From contig NZ_BOMM01000002.1 of the NCBI RefSeq assembly GCF_016862195.1, forward strand, positions 1 to 64,000: a stretch of DNA of 64,000 bases, read 5' to 3'. Under the pieces are notes generated by a model. It did no database searches. It was not told the DNA's origin and worked only from the letters and a program-made list of their open reading frames with translations. Both the position numbers and the translations under genes were made by a program. Of this stretch, positions 58,456-64,000 are shown in pieces. The DNA is from Paractinoplanes ferrugineus. Lineage in GTDB: Bacteria; Actinomycetota; Actinomycetes; Mycobacteriales; Micromonosporaceae. The first letter of the stretch is position 1. Each line of letters starts with the position of its first letter.

Positions 58456-59861
58456 CTTCGCTGGACCGTCCGCATCTGTTCATCGGTGGCGCGTGGGTGC
58501 CGCCGTCGTCCGCCGCCACGATCGGCGTCGAGAACCCGGCGACCGAGGAGACCATCGCGCACGTTCCGGCCGGCACGGCGGACGACGTCGACCGCGCGGT
58601 GACGGCGGCCCGGGACGCCTTCGACAGCTGGGCCGGCCGGTCGATGGCCGACCGCGGCGAGGTGCTGGACCGGCTGCACACCGCGCTCGCCGCCCGGGCG
58701 GGCGACATCGCGAAGACCGTCGGGCTCGAGCTGGGCACGCCGCTCAAGGTCGCGAAAGCGGTGCAGGCCGGACTTCCACTCACGGTCCTTCGGGGGTACG
58801 CGGATCTGGCCGTACGCCCGCAGCCGGCCGAGACGATCGGCAACTCCCTGGTCGTCCACGAACCGGTCGGCGTGGTCGGGGCCATCACCCCGTGGAACTA
58901 CCCGCTGCACCAGGTGGTGGCGAAAGTGGCGGCGGCCCTGGCGGCCGGCTGCACGGTGGTGCTCAAGCCCAGCGAGCTGACCCCGCTCGTCGCCTACCTG
59001 CTGTTCGACGCCGCGCTCGAGGCCGAGGTCCCGAGGGGGGTGCTCAACCTGGTCACCGGCACCGGCGCGGAGGTGGGCGCGGCCATCGCCGGTCACCCCG
59101 GCATCGACATGGTGTCGTTCACCGGCTCCACCGCCACCGGCCGGGCCATCTCGCACGCGGCCGCCGACCGCATCGCCCGGGTCGCCCTGGAGCTGGGCGG
59201 CAAGTCGGCCAACGTGATCCTCGAGGACGCCGACGTCGTCAAGGCGGTGAAGGTCGGGGTCGGCAACGCCTTCCTCAACTCCGGTCAGACCTGCACCGCC
59301 TGGACCCGGATGCTCGTGCACCGCTCGGTCTACGACGAGGCGGTCTCGCTGGCCGCCAAGGCCGCCGCCGGCTACACCGTCGGCGACCCCTTCGACGAGG
59401 GCACCCGGCTCGGCCCGCTCGTCTCCGCCGCCCAGCGCGACCGGGTACGCGGCTTCGTGGACCGGGCCGACGCGCGTCTCGTTGCCGGGGGACCGGATGC
59501 TGTGCTCCCGGAAAAGGGGCATTTCGTCGCGCCGACCGTGTTCGCCGACGTCGACCCGGCGTCGGAGCTGGCCCAGGAGGAGATCTTCGGCCCGGTTCTG
59601 TCGATCATCCCGTTCGCCGACGACGACGAAGCCGTGGCGATCGCCAACAACTCGCGCTACGGCCTGGCCGGCGGCGTGTGGGGCTCGGCCGACCGGGCCC
59701 TGGCGGTGGCTCGGCGGATGCGTACCGGTGCGGTCGACATCAACGGCGGGGCGTTCAACCCGGTTGCGCCGTTCGGCGGGTACAAGCAGTCCGGCGTCGG
59801 GCGCGAGCTCGGCGAATACGGTCTGGCCGAGTTCCAGCAGACGAAGGCGATTCAGCGATGA
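58452..59861 (+). CDS. NAD(P)-dependent aldehyde dehydrogenase
   Basis: A 469-residue class 3-type ALDH fold. Motifs are ITPWNYPL (coenzyme/oxyanion region), SFTGSTATGR, the catalytic Glu in VALELGGKSANV, the nucleophile Cys in NSGQTCTAW, and EEIFGPVLSI. The C-terminal FGGYKQSGVGRELGEYGL is complete. It oxidises aldehydes to acids, the product then suited to activation by the divergent CoA ligase. ATG 58452 is coupled (ATGA) to the TetR stop; the longer frame back to 58062 lies inside TetR. Followed by the alcohol dehydrogenase with a 4-bp overlap. Confidence 0.95.
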   Translation: MTSLDRPHLFIGGAWVPPSSAATIGVENPATEETIAHVPAGTADDVDRAVTAARDAFDSWAGRSMADRGEVLDRLHTALAARAGDIAKTVGLELGTPLKVAKAVQAGLPLTVLRGYADLAVRPQPAETIGNSLVVHEPVGVVGAITPWNYPLHQVVAKVAAALAAGCTVVLKPSELTPLVAYLLFDAALEAEVPRGVLNLVTGTGAEVGAAIAGHPGIDMVSFTGSTATGRAISHAAADRIARVALELGGKSANVILEDADVVKAVKVGVGNAFLNSGQTCTAWTRMLVHRSVYDEAVSLAAKAAAGYTVGDPFDEGTRLGPLVSAAQRDRVRGFVDRADARLVAGGPDAVLPEKGHFVAPTVFADVDPASELAQEEIFGPVLSIIPFADDDEAVAIANNSRYGLAGGVWGSADRALAVARRMRTGAVDINGGAFNPVAPFGGYKQSGVGRELGEYGLAEFQQTKAIQR

Positions 59862-60946
59862 GCAACTACTTCAACGGTTTGGTCGTCAGTTCCGCCGGTG
59901 CTCGGCCGGCCGTCGCCGAGCTGCGGCTGCCCGAGATCGGACCGGGTCAGGTCAAGGTACGCGTCCGGGCCGCTGGTGTGTGCCACTCGGATCTGTCCAT
60001 GGTGAACGGGACGATCCGGGCCCCGTACCCCCTGGTGCTCGGTCATGAAGCCGCCGGCGAGGTGGTCGAGGCCGGCGAGCACGTGACCCGAGCCGCGGCC
60101 GGCGACCACGTGGTGCTCAACTGGCAGCCACCCTGCCGCGAATGCTGGTTCTGCTCGAACGGCGAGCCGTGGCTGTGCGCCACGTCGTCGGGTATCGCCG
60201 CGCTGGAGAACGGCATCACCCTCGACGACGCGCCGGTACACGTCTCGCTCGGCCTCGGCGCGTTCGCCGACTACGTGGTCGCACCGGCCAACGCCGTCAT
60301 CCGGGTCCCGGCGGAACTGCCGTTCGAGAAGGCCGCCCTGCTCGGCTGCGGCGTGCTCACCGGAACCGGTGCCGTACGCAACACCGCCGAGGTCGCCCCG
60401 GGCGAGTCGGTGGTCGTGATCGGCCTGGGTGGCGTCGGCCTCTCGGCGGTGGCCGCCGCCCGCGCGGCCGGCGCCTCCTCGGTCATCGCGGTGGACGTCT
60501 CCGAAGCCAAGCAGGAACTCGCCGCCGCGGCCGGCGCCACCGACTTCGTGGTCTCCTCCGACGCGCTGTCCAAGGAGATCCGCATCCGCACCGAGGGCCG
60601 CGGCGCCGACCACGCCATCGAATGCGTCGGCCGGGCCGCCACGATCCGCGCCGCCTGGCGCGCCACCCGCCGCGGCGGCCACGTCACGGTGGTCGGCATG
60701 GGCAGCAACGACGACCTGGTCCAGCTGTCCGCATTGGACATCTTCTCGTCGGCCCGCACCCTGCGTTCATCCGTCTACGGTGCCGCCGACTTCGACACCG
60801 AGATCCCTCGGCTGGCCGCCGACGTGCTCTCCGGCGACCTGAACATCGACCACCTCATCTCCGACCGCATCACCCTGGCCGACGTACCGGAGGCGTTCGA
60901 CCGCATGTCCCGCGGCGAGGGCGCCCGCTCGGTGGTGCACCTGTAA
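59858..60946 (+). CDS. Zinc-dependent alcohol dehydrogenase (MDR family, class III-like)
   Basis: A 362-residue medium-chain dehydrogenase. Catalytic zinc ligands are in GVCHSD and GHEAAGEV. The structural zinc site has four cysteines in CRECWFCSNGEPWLC. The cofactor-binding fold is VVIGLGGVGLSAVAAARAAGAS, with Asp in AVDVSEA pointing to NAD rather than NADP. With the aldehyde dehydrogenase it would take an alcohol to an acid in two steps. ATG 59858 overlaps the upstream stop (ATGA). It shares features with the mycothiol/formaldehyde-type and long-chain alcohol enzymes; substrate unresolved. Confidence 0.95.
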   Translation: MSNYFNGLVVSSAGARPAVAELRLPEIGPGQVKVRVRAAGVCHSDLSMVNGTIRAPYPLVLGHEAAGEVVEAGEHVTRAAAGDHVVLNWQPPCRECWFCSNGEPWLCATSSGIAALENGITLDDAPVHVSLGLGAFADYVVAPANAVIRVPAELPFEKAALLGCGVLTGTGAVRNTAEVAPGESVVVIGLGGVGLSAVAAARAAGASSVIAVDVSEAKQELAAAAGATDFVVSSDALSKEIRIRTEGRGADHAIECVGRAATIRAAWRATRRGGHVTVVGMGSNDDLVQLSALDIFSSARTLRSSVYGAADFDTEIPRLAADVLSGDLNIDHLISDRITLADVPEAFDRMSRGEGARSVVHL

Positions 60947-60956
60947 TTCTGTCCGG

Positions 60957-61499
60957 ATGCGACCGAACCCGGGCGAGGTCCTGCACTTCTCCGAAGACCC
61001 GACAATCAAGCGCTTCATCCCACACGTAGCGGCGACATCCGCCGAGACGACGCCCTACGTGTGGGCGGTCGACGCCCGGAACGCCCCCAGTTACTGGTTT
61101 CCGCGCCAGTGCCCGCGCGCGATGGCGTGGATCCGCGACTCCACCACCCCCGACGACCGGGCCCGGCTCATCGGCGCCGGCTGCGGGAGCCGCGCCCACG
61201 CCATCGAGTACGGCTGGCTGGACGCGATGCGGACGACCACCGTCTACACCTACCGGTTCGCCGCCACCGCCTTCGCGCCGATCGCCTCCCCCGGCTCCGA
61301 CCCACACGCCATGGTGGCCACCGAGCCGGTGACTCCCCTGGCCGACCCGGAGCCGATCGGCAGCCTGCTCGCCTGCCACGAGGCGGCCGGCATCCAACTG
61401 CGCCTGCTGCCCAACCTGTGGCCGTTCTGGAACGAGGTGATCGCCAGCTCCGTCGGTTTCAGCGGAATCCGCCTGCGTAATGCGATCCGACATCCATAA
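60957..61499 (+). CDS. DUF6886-like protein
   Basis: A 180-residue soluble protein with FSEDPTIKRFIPHV, PYVWAVDARNAPSYWFPRQCPR and a conserved AHAIEYGWLDAM segment, the pattern I associate with the DUF6886 family. Several Trp, His and Asp residues look conserved but no known catalytic motif is seen. It begins 10 bp after the alcohol dehydrogenase, so it may be the last gene of that operon. GC content falls sharply after its stop. Function unknown. Confidence 0.72.
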   Translation: MRPNPGEVLHFSEDPTIKRFIPHVAATSAETTPYVWAVDARNAPSYWFPRQCPRAMAWIRDSTTPDDRARLIGAGCGSRAHAIEYGWLDAMRTTTVYTYRFAATAFAPIASPGSDPHAMVATEPVTPLADPEPIGSLLACHEAAGIQLRLLPNLWPFWNEVIASSVGFSGIRLRNAIRHP

Positions 61500-61537
61500 C
61501 GTCACGTTTATTTAGATAATAGTCAATATTGATGCTC

Positions 61538-61567
61538 TTGACGATGTATGGCGCGAGTGCCTAATCT
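61538..61567 (+). promoter_or_regulatory. Sigma-70-type promoter for the large secreted protein
   Basis: TTGACG (61538-61543), 18 bases, TAATCT (61562-61567): a near-consensus housekeeping promoter within the AT-richest stretch of the window. It would give a leader of about 60 nt before GTG 61634. The AT-rich block just upstream (61507-61532) may be an UP element or regulator site. Confidence 0.65.
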
Positions 61568-61633
61568 CCGATCAGCGTTCAACCGAAACCGGACGCCCAT
61601 CCATCTTTTGCGGCCTTCTTAACGGGGAAGACG

Positions 61634-64000
61634 GTGGCGTTGGTGCGTCGGCGTGCGCGATTCTGCCTGTCCAATCTTTCGGCAGTCCTTCTGATTCCGG
61701 TCGCCGTGGTGAGTGCGGCGCCCTCGGCGATGGCCGTGCCACCGGCCGGATGTCCCGCCAGTGCCGCCGACGAAACCGCCGCCACCAAGGCCGCAGCGAG
61801 CTGCGAGGGTCGGGTCGAGGTGCTCGCTGGGCTCGGCGAGAAGACCCGGGTCTACGCGAACCCGAATGGATCATTCACCGCCGAGACCGCGGCGACTGTC
61901 CAGCGAGTCCTCGGCTCCGATGGGCACTGGGTCGAGCCCGACCCGACGCTGAAGCGCGCCGCCGATGGGCGGATCACACCGGTTGCGACGTCGTTGAAGA
62001 TTTCGTTCTCCGGGGGTGGCACCGGACCGGCCGCGACCCTCGGCAAGGGGGGCGCCGAACTCGGACTGCACTGGACCGCCGCGCTTCCGGCTCCGACTCT
62101 GTCCGGGGCGAATGCCACGTACGCCGACGTCCTTCCCGGTGTGGATCTGGTTCTCACCGCGCAGGCCGAAGGGTTCTCCGAGGTCCTCGTGGTCAAGAAC
62201 GCGACAGCCGCCGCCAACCCGGCACTGGCCGAGATCCGGTTCCACACGACGGTCAAGGGGCTGCGGCTCGAGCAGGAGGAGTCGGGGGTGTTGCGCGCAG
62301 TCGACGACTCCGGCGCCACGCTGTTCGGCTCCGGCAACCCGGTCATGTGGGATTCGACGCCGGTGCGGGACAGCCCGCCCGCCCGGGTCGTGACCCCGGG
62401 TGCTGCCCGCCGTGCGATGCCTGTGCAACTGGCCGCCAACGATCTGATCGTCCGCCCGGACATCACAATGTTGCGGGACCGGGCCACCAAGTTCCCGGTC
62501 TACATCGACCCGGCACTCGGCAAGACCGCCTGGACGATGATCAACAGTAAGTATCCGGATCAGGAGTACTGGAGCCACGACAAACAGGACTGTCCGAGTC
62601 CATACGCGTCGATCCAGTGTGCCAAGGTCGGCTACACCAACCAGCCGGTCTCGATGATCTATCGATCGATCTTCGCGTTCAACATTTCCGTGCTTCTGCA
62701 GAAGCACGTCCAGGACGCGAAGCTGTCGATGGACACCGTCTACTCCTACACGAATACCAATTACGGCACCCAGGTGAAGGTCGTCGGTGCGATCAACTCC
62801 GCGACCAACTGGAAGAACAACTCCGCGAGCTGGAGCGGCAAAGTCTTCGCCACCGCGAACAGCCACGCACACGACAAGGTGCGGCGGCGGACCGAGTGGG
62901 GGGTCACCTCGGCGCTGCAGACCGCGTCCGGCGGCACCAACGGCACCATCGCCCTCGGTCTGCGGGCGGTCGACGAGAGCAGCCTCAATCAGTGGAAGAA
63001 GTTCGACGCCGGTACGGCGCTGCTCACCGTCATCTACAACTCATACCCGAGCGTGCCTGACCAGATCACCATCGACGGCCAGCCGTGCACGCGGGGCGCT
63101 TCGCGGCCCTACGTTCGGACGCTGACACCGGCGCTGCGGGCTCGGGTGAGCGACCCCGACGGCACGGCCAAGCTGCTCACCGGCTGGTTCTACTACTACA
63201 GTTACGGCGGCAGCCGCACCAGCACGCAGACCGCCGCACAGACGTCGGTCGTCTCGGGCCAGTACGCGAACGCCGCCATTCCGGCCGGGAAGTTGACCGA
63301 CGGCGGGGTCTACATCGTGCAGGCCATCGCCAACGACAGCATCGACTACGGCCAGTACTCGGCCAATTGTGAGTTCCAGGTCGACGTCACGGCACCCGGC
63401 CCATCCGCGGGCGTCACCTCGACGATCTATCCGAACGACGGGCAGTTTCACGGCGGTGTCGGCACCGCCGGAAGCTTCACCCTGCAGCCGCCCAGCGTCG
63501 TCCCGGCCGACTTCGCCGGCTACGCCTACACGCTCGACCCCGGCGTCAGCGCGGCCGCGGCAACCCAGGTCGCGGCGACCCAGACCAGCCCCGGGGCGAC
63601 CGTCATGATCACGCCGGACGCCGATCAGACCTTCAACATGCGGGTGTGGACGAGGGACAAGGCCGGAAACTACTCGGCGCCGCTCACCTACACGTTCAGC
63701 GTGCGAGCCGGCACCGGGCCCGACGCGCGGTGGACATTCGACGGCCAGACCGGCATCGACGGCAGTATGCACGGCAACACCCTCACCGCGAGCGGGACGT
63801 GGGTGGCCGGGCGTGGCGGCTACGGCAAGGCCCTCCAGTTGGACGGCGGCTCGCAATCCGCGGCCACGGGCGGGCCGATCGCCACCAAGGACCCGGACAC
63901 CGGCGCGGCCAAGACGCTGCACTCCAACGGCAGCTTCACGATTGCCGCCACGGTGAAGCTGGACTCGCTGACCGGCTCCGGTCAGCGAGTGATCGTCGCC
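61634..64000 (+). CDS. Large secreted protein entering a LamG-like domain, 3' end outside window
   Basis: The frame is open from GTG 61634 (GGGGAAG upstream) to the window end, 789 codons without a stop. Residues 1-40 are a signal peptide (basic start, LSNLSAVLLIPVAVVSAAPSAMA). Residues 40-500 show blocks typical of actinobacterial surface proteins of this type: GHWVEPDPTLKRAADG, ATYADVLPGVDLVLTAQAEGFSEVLVV and FPVYIDPALG. A section with SWSGKVF and WGVTSALQ follows, then two Ig-like/beta segments. From about residue 695, DARWTFDGQTGIDGSMHGN and GRGGYGKALQLDGGS begin a LamG-type jelly-roll. Such proteins often end in RHS or toxin modules, but that part is not visible. Confidence 0.8.
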   Translation, partial: MALVRRRARFCLSNLSAVLLIPVAVVSAAPSAMAVPPAGCPASAADETAATKAAASCEGRVEVLAGLGEKTRVYANPNGSFTAETAATVQRVLGSDGHWVEPDPTLKRAADGRITPVATSLKISFSGGGTGPAATLGKGGAELGLHWTAALPAPTLSGANATYADVLPGVDLVLTAQAEGFSEVLVVKNATAAANPALAEIRFHTTVKGLRLEQEESGVLRAVDDSGATLFGSGNPVMWDSTPVRDSPPARVVTPGAARRAMPVQLAANDLIVRPDITMLRDRATKFPVYIDPALGKTAWTMINSKYPDQEYWSHDKQDCPSPYASIQCAKVGYTNQPVSMIYRSIFAFNISVLLQKHVQDAKLSMDTVYSYTNTNYGTQVKVVGAINSATNWKNNSASWSGKVFATANSHAHDKVRRRTEWGVTSALQTASGGTNGTIALGLRAVDESSLNQWKKFDAGTALLTVIYNSYPSVPDQITIDGQPCTRGASRPYVRTLTPALRARVSDPDGTAKLLTGWFYYYSYGGSRTSTQTAAQTSVVSGQYANAAIPAGKLTDGGVYIVQAIANDSIDYGQYSANCEFQVDVTAPGPSAGVTSTIYPNDGQFHGGVGTAGSFTLQPPSVVPADFAGYAYTLDPGVSAAAATQVAATQTSPGATVMITPDADQTFNMRVWTRDKAGNYSAPLTYTFSVRAGTGPDARWTFDGQTGIDGSMHGNTLTASGTWVAGRGGYGKALQLDGGSQSAATGGPIATKDPDTGAAKTLHSNGSFTIAATVKLDSLTGSGQRVIVA

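Overview
The window is chromosomal DNA from a very high-GC actinobacterium. The most likely source is a member of the Micromonosporaceae (Actinoplanes/Micromonospora type). This is inferred from the strong GC bias at third codon positions, the abundance of GTG starts, the many small actinobacterial membrane and lipoprotein families, and a gene order (short-chain cis-prenyltransferase, PhoH, GlpX, DUF4245 protein, XseB, XseA, IspH, YchF) that matches, as remembered, the Rv1086-Rv1112 block of Mycobacterium tuberculosis. I see no tRNA, rRNA, CRISPR array, insertion sequence or replication origin.

Bases 1-9,300 hold the 3' part of a large membrane-anchored low-complexity protein (probably a Ser/Thr kinase tail), an M50-like membrane protease, an acyl-CoA carboxylase beta subunit next to biotin ligase (the enzyme that biotinylates the partner subunit), a PH-domain protein, two GtrA membrane proteins and an ECF sigma factor with its own C-terminal zinc-finger motif. 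Bases 9,600-33,900 are conserved core: GTP-dependent PEP carboxykinase and GlpX (gluconeogenesis), a cis-prenyltransferase, trehalose-phosphatase, PIN-PhoH ATPase, a secreted transglycosylase-like cell-wall enzyme with a CRP-type site upstream, S1 and rhomboid proteases, exonuclease VII, IspH, RmuC, valyl-tRNA synthetase, the alkylation-repair pair Ada/AlkA and Ogt, and the YchF GTPase.

Bases 33,900-37,800 carry a deleted Uma2-type nuclease relic and a small coupled operon (DUF2304, GT2 glycosyltransferase, GtrA) divergent from a GT-C-like membrane protein. Together these look like a polyprenyl-phosphate sugar synthesis, flipping and transfer module.

Bases 37,800-48,700 are accessory and the most unusual part. 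Two coupled paralogues fuse a YrhB-like N-terminus, a YwqJ-like deaminase motif pair and a SUKH-3-like C-terminus. Divergent from them runs an operon of a YbaB-like protein, a WXG100-like protein, an 1858-residue CpnT-like polymorphic toxin with two papain-like glutamine-deamidase modules and an HNH/EndoVII-like tip, and three probable immunity genes. Two of the immunity genes share a 419-bp duplication, and one of those has an in-frame amber codon.

Bases 48,700-64,000 are mixed regulators (TetR with a double palindromic operator, ArsR/SRPBCC pair, MarR), a G5-domain protein, a nucleotidyltransferase coupled to peptidase E, a NUDIX hydrolase, and a divergent lipid or alcohol catabolism locus (acyl-CoA ligase and dehydrogenase against TetR, aldehyde dehydrogenase and Zn-alcohol dehydrogenase). 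The window ends inside a large secreted protein that is entering a LamG-like domain.
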